Below are positions 25,915 to 35,565 of a DNA stretch of 42,497 nucleotides, one piece after another. Each line of letters opens with the position of its first letter. The stretch's first letter is position 1. A program made the position numbers and the translations under genes. The notes beneath the pieces are model-generated. The model saw nothing but the letters and a program-made list of their open reading frames with translations, was not told where the DNA came from and did not search any database. The stretch comes from an uncultured Verrucomicrobiales bacterium (GTDB taxonomy: Bacteria; Verrucomicrobiota; Verrucomicrobiia; Verrucomicrobiales; DEV007), in the NCBI GenBank assembly GCA_938082635.1, contig CALLLI010000100.1, forward strand, positions 1 to 42,497. Reading direction: 5' to 3'.

Positions 25915-28418
25915 CAATCGAGATAGATCAGTTCATTCGCATTGAGCAACGCACGGCAGAATGCTTCCCCGCCATGAATCTTCAGGAGTTGAATAGCAGC
26001 ACGAAGCTCATCCTCCTCAGGCTTACGTTGAAAAGCCTGGCTAAAGGCCTGATGGACTTGCTCTGTTGGCGTACGTCCAGACAGCACCTGAGCAAAGAGC
26101 GCCGCTTGGTCTAGCAGGAACCCATGATTCATGAGTGTCAGCGCTTGCAATGGCGTCGTCGTCGTCACCCGTCGCGGCGTCACCAGGGCACAATCTGGAG
26201 CATCAAAATCCGAAAGCACGTCCACAGGCGCGGCTCTTGCGTTCTGATGATAGACAGCGCGACGATACGTCTCCGCTCCCGGACGTTCGAGCGGCACATA
26301 AGTCGCCACATTGTCTCTTAGATACTGATAAAGGCGAAAGCCGGGACCTCCTTGCCGTTTATCTAGCTGGTTCGCAACTGTCAGCAGGGTATCACGCACC
26401 TCTTCCCCACGCAGCCGCCGAGGAGGAAAGCGCCAGAGCAAGCGCGCCTGCGCATCGACAGCGGAAGCCTCTTCGCGGCGTGCACTGGATTGCTGATACA
26501 CTGCCGACGTCAGGATGAGGCGATGCATTGGCTTCATGTACCATTGATAGTCATGAAGTCGCTTAGCCAAGAAATCGAGTAACTCAGGATGGGACGGCCT
26601 TCCCCCCATGTTCCCAAAGTCGCTCGGGGTATCAACAATACCCGTTCCGAAATGATAGTACCAAAGGCGATTGGCCAGAACACGTGGAGTCAGCGGGTTA
26701 TCGGCCTGCACGAGCCATTCCGAAAGTGCCCGCCTCCGCTCGGCTTCGGGAGCCTGTAAGGGCAGCTCATAACGGGCCGAGGTCGACTGAAGTGTTGTTA
26801 GACTGGCAGGTGCAATCTCCGGACCTCGCTGTGCAGGATCACCACGTTTCATCAAGTAGGCCGGTTTGGCAGGTTCCGAGAACACACCTGCCCAAGCCGT
26901 TCTCGGAGCAGGAATGGCGCGAAGCCGAACTCTCACTCGGGCCAAGCTTGAACGAATCCCTCTAAGGGTCTTCGCCGCCTCTGGATTCATCGCCAAACGT
27001 AGCCGACGTTGCCGAGCATGCGCATCACTGATCGGCGGGCGGGCGTTCTCCCTCGTCACCGTCGTCCACCTCACGCCATCTGTTGAGACATCAAGCTGAT
27101 AGTCACCAATGAATCGACGTTCGCCATGCGTCGGGCTCAGATTCCGAGGGCGATCACTCGAAAGCAGCACTCGATTCACAAGAACGGGGTCGTCCCAAGT
27201 CAATGTCAGGACCGCATTACTGTCGGTGATCCAATGCTGACCAAACTTGCCGTCGTTCACCCATTGCGGGCCATAGGCCGCAGGATTATCAGCGGCAATC
27301 TTCGATGACGCCGTGACCTTGGCTTCACGCGCGACATTCCGCAGTTCCTCACCCGCCGTCCAAACCTCGATCTCATCGACTTTGCTGCCTGCTGGAGAAG
27401 ACGCATTCTGCTCCGCATTGTGAATCGTCAGTCTAACCAATTTAAGCTTCACAGGATCAAAGCGATCCTCCGTGATGTAGTGGCTCGGCGCGGGCAAAGG
27501 AAAGCTCTTCGGCAACTCGACGCTAGCAAGAAGACGCTCTTCTTCCTCAGTCAGTTGAGTTTGCCAATGTTGCTGTTCTTTAAGGATCGGTGCGCGTTCC
27601 CGCTCATACACAGCCAACTCGTCCTTTGTCGCCAGTACCCGCTCTCCATGGTGCACCCCAGCAAAGGTCGCCTGCATCCGATAGTAGTCAGCCTGCTCAA
27701 TCGGATCGAACTTATGATCATGGCACCGAGCACAACTCACGGTTAATCCAAGGAAGGCCGAACTCGTGGCTCCGACGATATCATCTAACGTATTCGCACG
27801 GATCTGAGCCTGTGCCAGTGGATCCTGATTCCCCACCAAATCATCCGGTCCAGCGACAAGAAATCCTGTCCCCACTTCAATCTCCGGATCTCCATTACCA
27901 ATGACATCCCCGGCAAGATGTTCCCGCACCAACTGGTCATACGGTTTATCGTCGTTGAAGGAGCGGACGATATAATCGCGAAACGGCCAAGCATTGTCGA
28001 TCAGCGGATTCACCTCAAAACCTCGGCTCTCGCCAAAGCGGATGACATCGAGCCAATGCCTCCCCCATTGTTCGCCAAAGTGCGGGGAAGCTAACAAACG
28101 ATCCATCAGCCGTTCCTCTGCGTTGATCGACTCCTCGGCCTCAAACGCGGCCACTTGATCCGCACTGGGGGGCATACCTAACAAATCGTAGGTTACACGC
28201 CGAATGAAATCTCGTCGAGAGGCTGCTGGATTAGGGCCCAGCTGGCGCTGCTTGAGATCGTGCTCGATATAGCTATCGATGGGTGTCTTCGCCCAACCCG
28301 AAGCCTTCGGGATCTCATCGTCAACCAGAGGACGAAAGGCCCACCACGTCTCGTCTTCACCTTTCGCGAAAGGTGCCGCAACAGCTAAACTAAATAAGAG
28401 GGCAAACCACAGATTCAC
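25914..28418 (-). CDS. DUF1549/DUF1553 secreted protein with a discoidin-like insert
   Basis: An 834-residue protein with a signal peptide (LWFALLFSLAVAAPFAKG). DUF1549 follows (about 45-250: RRDFIRRVTYDLLGMPPS, HWLDVIRFGESRGFE, FLGLTVSCARCHDHKFDPI with a CxxCH-like C-A-R-C-H). The middle (about 310-480) is a galactose-binding/discoidin-like region (WVNDGKFGQHWITDSNA, RVLLSSDRPRN). DUF1553 ends it (about 570-834: LSEWLVQADNPLTPRVLANRLW, DTPSDFGNMGG, RRLRGEEVRD, LTLMNHGFLLDQA). The usual N-terminal PSCyt1 cytochrome domain of planctomycete relatives is absent. It is the partner of the DUF1501 gene. Confidence 0.93.
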   Translation of the reverse strand: MNLWFALLFSLAVAAPFAKGEDETWWAFRPLVDDEIPKASGWAKTPIDSYIEHDLKQRQLGPNPAASRRDFIRRVTYDLLGMPPSADQVAAFEAEESINAEERLMDRLLASPHFGEQWGRHWLDVIRFGESRGFEVNPLIDNAWPFRDYIVRSFNDDKPYDQLVREHLAGDVIGNGDPEIEVGTGFLVAGPDDLVGNQDPLAQAQIRANTLDDIVGATSSAFLGLTVSCARCHDHKFDPIEQADYYRMQATFAGVHHGERVLATKDELAVYERERAPILKEQQHWQTQLTEEEERLLASVELPKSFPLPAPSHYITEDRFDPVKLKLVRLTIHNAEQNASSPAGSKVDEIEVWTAGEELRNVAREAKVTASSKIAADNPAAYGPQWVNDGKFGQHWITDSNAVLTLTWDDPVLVNRVLLSSDRPRNLSPTHGERRFIGDYQLDVSTDGVRWTTVTRENARPPISDAHARQRRLRLAMNPEAAKTLRGIRSSLARVRVRLRAIPAPRTAWAGVFSEPAKPAYLMKRGDPAQRGPEIAPASLTTLQSTSARYELPLQAPEAERRRALSEWLVQADNPLTPRVLANRLWYYHFGTGIVDTPSDFGNMGGRPSHPELLDFLAKRLHDYQWYMKPMHRLILTSAVYQQSSARREEASAVDAQARLLWRFPPRRLRGEEVRDTLLTVANQLDKRQGGPGFRLYQYLRDNVATYVPLERPGAETYRRAVYHQNARAAPVDVLSDFDAPDCALVTPRRVTTTTPLQALTLMNHGFLLDQAALFAQVLSGRTPTEQVHQAFSQAFQRKPEEDELRAAIQLLKIHGGEAFCRALLNANELIYLD

Positions 28419-28462
28419 TCCCAGAGTATAGCCACCGAGCCTCCAGTTCCAAGCCTGTTCCG

Positions 28463-29359
28463 CTATTCCTTGGTCAGCGCTTCTAGACGATCCAAATTTG
28501 CCCGCATGACACTCAGATAATCCTGACCTTCTCCTGGATTCCCTTCACAGGGTGAAACGAGAACATTGCGAAGACCAAGCTCCGAGACCTTTGCAGCGAT
28601 CGCTTCAGTGGGCTCGCCCTCCCACAAGAGAACGGTCGCCCTGTGAGCCTTGATCTCTTCATAGGAAGCGGCGTCCACCTGTTCAGGATCTAGATCTAGA
28701 CTGGCAATCTCTAACCCGTAGCGCTTCGCCAGATAATTATACGCAGGATGAGACGCTAACAGTAAACGTTTCCCCCAAACCTTGGCAAACGCCTGAAATC
28801 GCGCATCCAGAGCCAGCAAATCCAACTCCAATTGCGCCAGCCCACTAGCAAAGATATCCGTGTGCTCAGGCCAACGCTTGGTGAGCGAAGCCGCAATGAC
28901 CTGCGCTTGTGCGAGAGCATTCAGTGGATCAACCCAAGTGTGGCCATCGATCCCCTCGTGCATGTGGTCCCCTTCCGGGCCGTGGCGATGAGCCGACGCT
29001 TCCTGATAACTCACTAGCCGATCTTCGAGCACGCTCGCTGTATCGATCACGCGACTCGACGGCAAGCTCACCTTGTCTACCCATTTCTCAAACGCCGCCC
29101 CATTCAGCAGAATAAGATCCGCAGCTTGGTAACGCTGCATTGCCTCCGCATCAGGCATCCAGAAGATCGGATCTGCACCATCCGGCAGGGGGCAGTCTAC
29201 CTTCAGCTCTTCTCCAGCGATCCGTTGAGCAAAGTAAGTCGTCGGGTAAAACGTTGTTAGAATCGTATTCGATCCATGATCGTTCGAACGCTCTGACTCG
29301 GTCGCCTTTTGACAGGAAGTGAACAGGAAAAGTAGTCCAAGGAAAGTGAAGCGGTTCAT
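28463..29359 (-). CDS. ZnuA-like metal-binding lipoprotein of an ABC system
   Basis: A 298-residue member of the cluster 9/ZnuA substrate-binding family. The lipobox is FLFTSC (Cys 16). The His-rich loop is SAHRHGPEGDHMHEG, and HTWVDP, the ASHPAYNYLAKRYGL helix and LLWEGEPT supply three metal ligands. The first ligand His of ZnuA (in DPHxYxP) is absent: the matching segment reads ADPIFWMP. Thus it may bind metal differently or chiefly through the His loop. Its start overlaps the permease stop by 4 bp (ATGA), so it is the last gene of the operon. Zinc or manganese is inferred from family. Confidence 0.88.
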   Translation of the reverse strand: MNRFTFLGLLFLFTSCQKATESERSNDHGSNTILTTFYPTTYFAQRIAGEELKVDCPLPDGADPIFWMPDAEAMQRYQAADLILLNGAAFEKWVDKVSLPSSRVIDTASVLEDRLVSYQEASAHRHGPEGDHMHEGIDGHTWVDPLNALAQAQVIAASLTKRWPEHTDIFASGLAQLELDLLALDARFQAFAKVWGKRLLLASHPAYNYLAKRYGLEIASLDLDPEQVDAASYEEIKAHRATVLLWEGEPTEAIAAKVSELGLRNVLVSPCEGNPGEGQDYLSVMRANLDRLEALTKE

Positions 29360-30540
29360 GGCTGAAGGAAGAAGAAGGATTGAGTGACAGACAGCAGGAC
29401 ATAAGCAAGGCCAAGAGCCACTGCAAGAGCACCGCCAAGAAGAAGAATCAATTCAGACACCTGAAGGCCAACCAAGGTAAGACGCGCACACCCTATACGC
29501 TTGAGAGTCTCGCGCTCACGTTGGCGTAGCTTCCACGTCAACGTCATGACGAGAATGAGAAACAGCACGGTCATGACCATGACCAATCCAAAGCTGGCAT
29601 CGAAGAAGCGCTTCACCTTGAAAACGATGGCCAGAAGATCGTCCACCACATCGCGAGGCGCCACCAGCTGCCTCGTTTCGGAGGTCGCATAGTGCCCTTT
29701 CAGGATCGTCGCACTCTTGGCGCTATCCGGGACGACAATAAGAGACGTCAGCGGCAGTGCCTTCGGATCACCATGGAAATGGAACGTTGGGAGATTCGCC
29801 TCAGTGATCTCACGATACGGAGCCACCGCAGCACTCCCGATAGGCGACCCATCATCATCTCTACCCAGCAGCTTCCCTTGATTCTCAGGACTATCCAGGT
29901 CCTCATGCCCGTGACCGATGCAACCGATCACCCAAGCCGTCTTCACATCGACAAAGACAGCACCGTCATCCGGGGTGCCTGCTGGCGCGAGCACCCCCGT
30001 GATCCGCAGCTTGAGGGGCTGTTCTGCCGCAATATTATAAAGACTCGTCTGATCCGTCAGCACATGATCCCCCGCCCCCAAATCCAACCGAGCTGCCACG
30101 TCATGCCCGAGAACGGCATCGCCCAGAACCAGCGGAAACGTCCCTCTCGCAGCACGCAACTGCCGATGCTCAAAGTAGTCCAAGGACGTTCCAATCACAG
30201 GAGCCTCCTGGGCCGTGTACTCCAAATGAAGCGGGATGGCCAACCCACGCCCTTGCGCATCCATCCCCTGTTGATCCGCTAAATTCAGCCGACTATCACT
30301 ACCTTCGTTCGAAAGAAAGTAGAGACTTCGTAGCACCAGCTCAAACTCATTCCCTCGAGGTCCCAGAACGAGAGGCGTTTCTTCCGCACGTTGAGTGAGA
30401 CTAGTTTCGTAAGCCCGAATCAACAGATGCAGGTAAACCGGCAAGAGAAAGGCCAAGGCCAGACACACAAGCAAGATCACGGACCGCGCCCGATGAAAGT
30501 ACAGGTACCTCCACGTCAGCCTGAGAAGACCACCGTTCAC
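29356..30540 (-). CDS. FtsX/MacB-type ABC permease with His-rich extracytoplasmic loop
   Basis: A 394-residue permease with four predicted TM helices: one at the N-terminus (SVILLVCLALAFLLPVYLHLL), a large extracytoplasmic domain (about 45-300), and three near the C-terminus (FGLVMVMTVLFLILVMTL, LILLLGGALAVALGLAYVLL and a helix between). This is the FtsX/MacB architecture, not that of ZnuB. The periplasmic domain contains CIGHGHED and TFHFHGD, metal-ligand-like motifs. It overlaps the ATPase stop (ATGA) and the binding protein start by 4 bp each. I recall a zinc-responsive FtsX-type ABC cluster in Pseudomonas aeruginosa (PA4063-PA4066) of similar composition. Confidence 0.88.
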   Translation of the reverse strand: MNGGLLRLTWRYLYFHRARSVILLVCLALAFLLPVYLHLLIRAYETSLTQRAEETPLVLGPRGNEFELVLRSLYFLSNEGSDSRLNLADQQGMDAQGRGLAIPLHLEYTAQEAPVIGTSLDYFEHRQLRAARGTFPLVLGDAVLGHDVAARLDLGAGDHVLTDQTSLYNIAAEQPLKLRITGVLAPAGTPDDGAVFVDVKTAWVIGCIGHGHEDLDSPENQGKLLGRDDDGSPIGSAAVAPYREITEANLPTFHFHGDPKALPLTSLIVVPDSAKSATILKGHYATSETRQLVAPRDVVDDLLAIVFKVKRFFDASFGLVMVMTVLFLILVMTLTWKLRQRERETLKRIGCARLTLVGLQVSELILLLGGALAVALGLAYVLLSVTQSFFFLQP

Positions 30541-31217
30541 GAAGAAGCCGCCTCCGTCCCAAGATCGAACCGCCAGTCAAAGAAATCGAGGAGCGTCAGA
30601 TCATGCGTCACCATGAGAAACGTTGTTTCTCTTTCCTGGATCAACTCACCAACCTGCTCTAGCACTTGCCTTGCTGTTTCTCCATCCAAATTGCCTGTAG
30701 GCTCGTCTGCGATCAATATCTCCGGCTGCGTAATGAGCGCCCGGGCAATAGCAACGCGCTGCCGCTCTCCCTGAGAAAGCTGATGCGGAAACCGGGCTGA
30801 CTTGTCCGCTAACCCTAGGGCCTCAGCCAAGCGCCCGCATTCCTCCCGCACTTCCTGAGTCAACGCTAAGGCCTTGTTGATGAAATAGGGAAGGAGCATG
30901 TTCTCCTCCACCGAAAGGTAGTCGAGCAGATCGAGTTCCTGAGGAATGGATCCCACACGAGTGATGCGAAGCGATCGCTTCTCCGCTTCGTCTAACTTTC
31001 CCACCTTGTGACCTCCCAAGCAGATCTCCCCAGCTTCGGCCTTCAGTAATCCGGTGACCAAACGAAGTAACGTGGTCTTCCCACAGCCACTCGGTCCAGT
31101 GAGGGCCACCCGCTCGCCTCGCTGCACCTTGAACTCGTTCAGGCTCAGCTCGAACGGCGAGTCCGGATAGCGATAGACCAATCCTGAAACCGCGATGATG
31201 GGCTCAGCTTTCGACAT
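30537..31217 (-). CDS. LolD/MacB-type ABC transporter ATPase
   Basis: A 226-residue nucleotide-binding subunit. Walker A is GPSGCGKT, the Q-loop region RVGSIPQELDLLDYLSVEEN, the signature LSQGERQRVAIARAL, Walker B ILIADEPTGNLD and the switch His MVTHDLTLL. The 'DEPTGNLD' form and short length are those of LolD, FtsE and MacB-like ATPases that serve FtsX-type permeases. It ends four bases inside the permease start and begins three bases after the membrane-protein gene, so it is in the middle of the operon. Confidence 0.95.
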   Translation of the reverse strand: MSKAEPIIAVSGLVYRYPDSPFELSLNEFKVQRGERVALTGPSGCGKTTLLRLVTGLLKAEAGEICLGGHKVGKLDEAEKRSLRITRVGSIPQELDLLDYLSVEENMLLPYFINKALALTQEVREECGRLAEALGLADKSARFPHQLSQGERQRVAIARALITQPEILIADEPTGNLDGETARQVLEQVGELIQERETTFLMVTHDLTLLDFFDWRFDLGTEAASS

Positions 31218-31220
31218 CTG

Positions 31221-32471
31221 CTAGTTCTCAGGCTCGAGGGTTTCCGGATTGAGACGTTTCTCCCGAGAAATTTCTACGTCCATGATCCGCCAAGTTCCCC
31301 CTGATTCAGAAAGAAGGTAACGGGCCTCATAGTCATTGAGACGTTCATGGGTGTGCCCATGATGCTGAACCAACCCATCCACACGCCAATGACAGTCAAA
31401 GGCGTAGCCCTTCTCATCCTGCTTCAACGCCGTAGGCTCGCACTTCACATAGTCCAACTTCCTCACCCGGCACACCGCACCACCCTCATCCTTGAGAACA
31501 AGGCTCTTGTAGACATCTCGATAGATCTGATCGAGCAGATCACCACTGACACTCTGCGCAAGCGTATCATAGATGGCATCGTCGTCTTGATAGTCGAACG
31601 CGCGATAGATATTCTGATGCAAGTCTCGGAACCGCTGAAGGGCGTCCTCGCCGGCGAGGCCACTGCGGGCTGATCCTAGAGAAAGCGTCAGCGGCTGGTG
31701 CGCTGCCACTGCAGCCACGGCCATCCCTACAAACGCCACTGCTAACGCTGGCCGTCTCTTGGCTCCCATGACGATGCCACCAAGAGCAAGCAGGCCTGCT
31801 AGTGGCCAAGCGAGTGAGAATTTGCGCACTGAAGCTTTCGCTGCGGCTGTTTCCACTGCCTGCAAACGCTTCTGTGCATCGACCGACAAGATAGGCTCCG
31901 GCGTATGCCAAACATACTGGGGTTCCGATGGCGTGAATTTCATGAGATCAAGCTCGCCGAACGTGTAGAAGATGCTGCCCACGGTCTGTGGATCGTGCCC
32001 AGTCGGATCGGGCGTATCGGGCACAATGTCTTGCACTTTGTCAGGAAGGTAGAGGCCCCAACGCATGTCTACCGTTTGCGGACGCGTCTTGATCGGATAG
32101 CTTAAGATCATGTAGGCCATGACAAAATTCGTCACTTCGCCAAGATTCACTTGGTTCTCCATCGTCGCGTATTCAATATCATCTAACACTGGTCGCACCT
32201 GAACACCATCGATGACGACCGGACAGTATTCCGTAAAATAGGCTTCCAGATCCTCACGCACGTCCTCAGGAGTCGGAAACGGCTCTGATCCGTAAGTGAT
32301 CTTCGCCAACGGAGGAATGAGGGAGGTCTCAGCACTGACATCATAGCTCAATTTCTCTTCAGTCAGTTCCGCAATGAGCTGAAGGTTGGCACCTGCCACC
32401 TCGTGAGCCTCCGCGCGCCGGGAAGACGCCAGATAGAGAAAGCTACAAGCAAGAATGAGACACCATCGCAT
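31221..32471 (-). CDS. exported membrane protein, first gene of the metal ABC operon
   Basis: A 416-residue protein with a signal peptide (MRWCLILACSFLYLASSRRAEA), so the mature protein starts HEVAGANLQ. An extracytoplasmic N-terminal domain extends to about 215. Two membrane segments follow (about 222-240 and 245-262), then a C-terminal extracytoplasmic domain with a His-rich turn (VQHHGHTHERLNDYEAR) and a DUF4440/SnoaL-like closing strand (GTWRIMDVEISREKR). I do not recognise a named family. Being first in the operon and His-rich, it may feed or receive metal for the transporter. It ends 3 bp before the ATPase start. The divergent HTH-containing gene begins 136 bp upstream. Confidence 0.75.
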   Translation of the reverse strand: MRWCLILACSFLYLASSRRAEAHEVAGANLQLIAELTEEKLSYDVSAETSLIPPLAKITYGSEPFPTPEDVREDLEAYFTEYCPVVIDGVQVRPVLDDIEYATMENQVNLGEVTNFVMAYMILSYPIKTRPQTVDMRWGLYLPDKVQDIVPDTPDPTGHDPQTVGSIFYTFGELDLMKFTPSEPQYVWHTPEPILSVDAQKRLQAVETAAAKASVRKFSLAWPLAGLLALGGIVMGAKRRPALAVAFVGMAVAAVAAHQPLTLSLGSARSGLAGEDALQRFRDLHQNIYRAFDYQDDDAIYDTLAQSVSGDLLDQIYRDVYKSLVLKDEGGAVCRVRKLDYVKCEPTALKQDEKGYAFDCHWRVDGLVQHHGHTHERLNDYEARYLLSESGGTWRIMDVEISREKRLNPETLEPEN

Positions 32472-32607
32472 GCGGAGATCCTAAAGAGCCTTGAAACGTA
32501 CTCAATCTAGATTCCTCAAGGACGCGAAACTCCCACCAGAAACCGGGCTCAAGGCTTGCCTGCATTGAACGTTCCACTAAGACTGGTGTCAGAACACCCT
32601 ACAAGTC

Positions 32608-34248
32608 GTGCCTCAACCCACTCCTCAACCCTCCGGGAATCCACAAGATCCAGCGTTTCGCGAGCATGTCATTCAGCGCATGCTACGTGAGAGAATCTCC
32701 GCGAAGGCCATCGCGAAGGAATACGGGCTCAGCGCCAAAGAGGTCCAGTCGTGGAAGACAAGCTTTCTCAAGCAGCTGAAGACCGCGACCAAGGGTGCCG
32801 CCCCCCGCAAGACCGCTCGTCCTCGTCCGAACCCAGCGCCGATGGTCGAGGACATCAGCAACAAACGGATTCGAAAAGAGGACGCAAAACGTCCTCCGCA
32901 GACGTCTCCGCTTGTCCCCTTCCCGGACCAGCCAGGCTCCGAACCGCTCACTGCCAAAGATCGTCAGAATCTTGAGAAAACGCAGCGCCTCATCATTGAG
33001 AAGGGGCAAATTGCAGAAGTAGGCAAGAAGTTGGGCATGATGCCTCGCCATCACTACGAGGCCCCTCGCGCCGAACCCATCAGCGAAACAGGTGATCCCT
33101 CAACGGGCGGCGCCAGCATGCACGAACTCGCCGACGATACGAAGGAACGCTTCGCCAAGAATTGGGCGAAAGTCGGGGCCAACGATCCACCGATTGCACA
33201 GCAGCAGCTGCCACCGCCTCCGATGGTCCCGAACTTCAAGGAGCGACTGGGCACGCGCCTAGCAAGTTTACCCGTCATTTCATGGATGCTGCACGGCGGT
33301 CGCTTGCGCAGCCCTTGGCTCGCCCCTATCATTCTTCTCATTGTAGGCGGAGCGGTGTATCTGCTCTTGCAGGACTGGGCCAAGTATCAACGTCAGGATA
33401 GCTTCTCTGCTGAAGAGCTCAAAGAAACCCCGCGTTATCTCCAACCCATCGATCGAGCGGAAATCGAGAGTTCCGAGAAACTCATGCGAGATTTCTTTGC
33501 CGTTCGCACGATCGAAGGCCTCGAGCCTTACGTGAGGATGCCTGGCACTGTCCTACCACTGATGCGACGTTACTACCTCACCCGTGCCGTGAAGCCGCTC
33601 GAGGTGAAGGGATTCGACTATCATCGTCGCTCAGATGTTTCTACCGACGACATCACCGTCCACGGCGCACACCTCGGCCACCTAGGGAAAGTGCGAGAGA
33701 TCGCTATCGAACACACGCCAGATGGCCCCAAGATCGATTGGGAAACAGCCGTCCGCTACCAGCCCATGGAGTGGCAACAGTTTCGGCGAAGTCGTCCCCG
33801 GGAGACCACCTACTTTCGCCTCTCCTTGCAGCCCTCAAGCTACTACGAGAAGCCCTTCCACGACATGACGGTTTACCAGTCTTACCGGATCATCTACCCT
33901 GGTGAGCTACGTCCTCTCAACGGCTTTGCCATGATCGATACAGAAGCAGAAGTCGCGCTGCGCGCGATCTTTAAAGATCCCTCAGTGACCAAGTCACTGA
34001 TCGTCGGCCTGAAGTTTCAATCATCGGCGGAGACAGGAGGTAGCCTCGTGGAAATCACCGAGCTTCTTCAAGATTCATGGATCATGTCGTATGAAGAAGG
34101 CGAACGCCACATCGACCTTCGCCGTCGAAAGAAGCCTGAACTCCCCACGCTCCCAGTGGAACCAGCCGTTCCTGAAACAGTGCCCGCCAAGGTGCTGGAA
34201 GCCGAAGAATCCTCTGAAACACCGTCAGAAACCACTCCGAAAGAATAG
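32608..34248 (+). CDS. HTH-TM-periplasmic protein of unknown function
   Basis: A 546-residue protein from a GTG start (no ATG fits before the HTH). Residues of about 10-50 read as a helix-turn-helix of transposase/IS3 style (ISAKAIAKEYGLSAKEVQSWKTSFL). A basic, Pro-rich linker follows (KTARPRPNPAP). A single TM helix is at about 233-252 (WLAPIILLIVGGAVYLLL), and a roughly 270-residue extracytoplasmic domain follows (SSEKLMRDFFAVRTIEGLEP, RYYLTRAVKPLEVKG). The C-terminus is an acidic Glu/Pro-rich tail. The layout, cytoplasmic HTH plus periplasmic domain, is that of ToxR/CadC-like one-component regulators, but the HTH is not of the usual winged type. It is divergent from the metal operon, so control of it is an attractive but untested idea. 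Confidence 0.65.
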   Translation: MPQPTPQPSGNPQDPAFREHVIQRMLRERISAKAIAKEYGLSAKEVQSWKTSFLKQLKTATKGAAPRKTARPRPNPAPMVEDISNKRIRKEDAKRPPQTSPLVPFPDQPGSEPLTAKDRQNLEKTQRLIIEKGQIAEVGKKLGMMPRHHYEAPRAEPISETGDPSTGGASMHELADDTKERFAKNWAKVGANDPPIAQQQLPPPPMVPNFKERLGTRLASLPVISWMLHGGRLRSPWLAPIILLIVGGAVYLLLQDWAKYQRQDSFSAEELKETPRYLQPIDRAEIESSEKLMRDFFAVRTIEGLEPYVRMPGTVLPLMRRYYLTRAVKPLEVKGFDYHRRSDVSTDDITVHGAHLGHLGKVREIAIEHTPDGPKIDWETAVRYQPMEWQQFRRSRPRETTYFRLSLQPSSYYEKPFHDMTVYQSYRIIYPGELRPLNGFAMIDTEAEVALRAIFKDPSVTKSLIVGLKFQSSAETGGSLVEITELLQDSWIMSYEEGERHIDLRRRKKPELPTLPVEPAVPETVPAKVLEAEESSETPSETTPKE

Positions 34249-34529
34249 CTTCTCACACTCGCCGGAGAAACAGGCCGATCAGCAAGAGCGCAAGCGCTCC
34301 AAGATAGAACCACGAGGCCACTGATCGGCGCGCGGCAAGCGGCCGAAGACCTTCACGCAAACCCACCTCGGAAAGGCGCGGCAGGGCATCGAGCGATTCA
34401 GAAACGTTGCCGGACAGCGCATACTCTCGGGGGTAGGCTCGGTGGTAGTGCAAGACCCTTGAGAAGATCATCCTGCGTGTCGTGTACTCGCAGTGTTAGC
34501 TTCTCGTGCCCCTTGAGTGACATCGAAGC

Positions 34530-34561
34530 TTCATAGCTTCATAGCTTCATAGCTTCATAGC
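34530..34561. repeat. 8-bp tandem repeat, 4 copies
   Basis: TTCATAGC is repeated exactly four times (34530-34561), read as GCTATGAA on the gene strand. The net excess is 24 bp, in frame, but an 8-bp unit cycles all frames and creates the TGA at 34539-34541. The single-copy ancestor has GCT flanking one unit, a 3-bp slippage seed. Confidence 0.9.
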
Positions 34562-35565
34562 GTCCCAGCCCCAGCCCCACTTGTCGCACCGGCACATTGA
34601 TATTGTTCCCCAACGCATCGGTCGCCTGTGCGTCCCAAGACACATTATTGACAGGGTCCCGATTCGGATCGCGCCTGATCATCTGAATACGCCACAGATC
34701 ATCATCAATCGTCTCTGTGATTTCGAGGCCGCGCGTGAACGCCTTTCTAAAAATAGCACGAAAGACCTGAGCCCAGAACTTGCCGCATTCCTCCCAAGCC
34801 AACCACTCCGCGCCCCATTTCTCGGAGAGATCCGAGGTGTAGGCCAGGCCAGTGCCAAGACCATACCGCCCCATAGCCAAGAGAAGATCACCCGTATCCG
34901 CCGAAAGAAGGACTTGAGACGTCGACTTGGGCTCCGTCATAACATAGCCTAAAGAGAATGGTAAGTCTTCCTCGCGATAACCAGAGAGCATGGCGTGGTC
35001 TCCCGTGATCAGTGTAGAATAGAGATCCTCTTTAATCGCTGAACGCGAGGCCTTCATCGTCTCTTTGGTAAAGATCTGCGGCACCGTCGCCGGATCGACC
35101 GTTTCATAATAGCGCCCCCGCCCCAACTCAGCGATCATCGCAAGCAACTCACGAGCAGCAGAAGTCCCCAGAGCAACGGACGACACGGTGATTCCATTCT
35201 CAGTCATTGCTTGGACCAGCCCGTGGAAATCAGCGGCGCCCGTTTGGCCGTCTGTCATCACGATCATGTATTTGATCTTCGCCGTCGCATTGTCCAGCAT
35301 GTCCTTCCCCGCTACCATGCCCATATCGACATTCGTGCCTCCGTCTGCCGCTATGGAGTCGATGGCAGACTGAATCGCCTCAGACTCTGAAGCAGGTCGC
35401 AGCTCAGAGATAATCTGAGGCTGCCCATCAAATCCGATCACGCCTATCTGATCCCGAGCGCTGAGCACCTCGACCGAGGCCTTCGCCGCTTGGCGCGCGA
35501 GTTCAATCGGCAGGCCTTGAATGGAGCCTGACTTGTCAATGACCAGCGCCAAAGCGAGTGACGGC

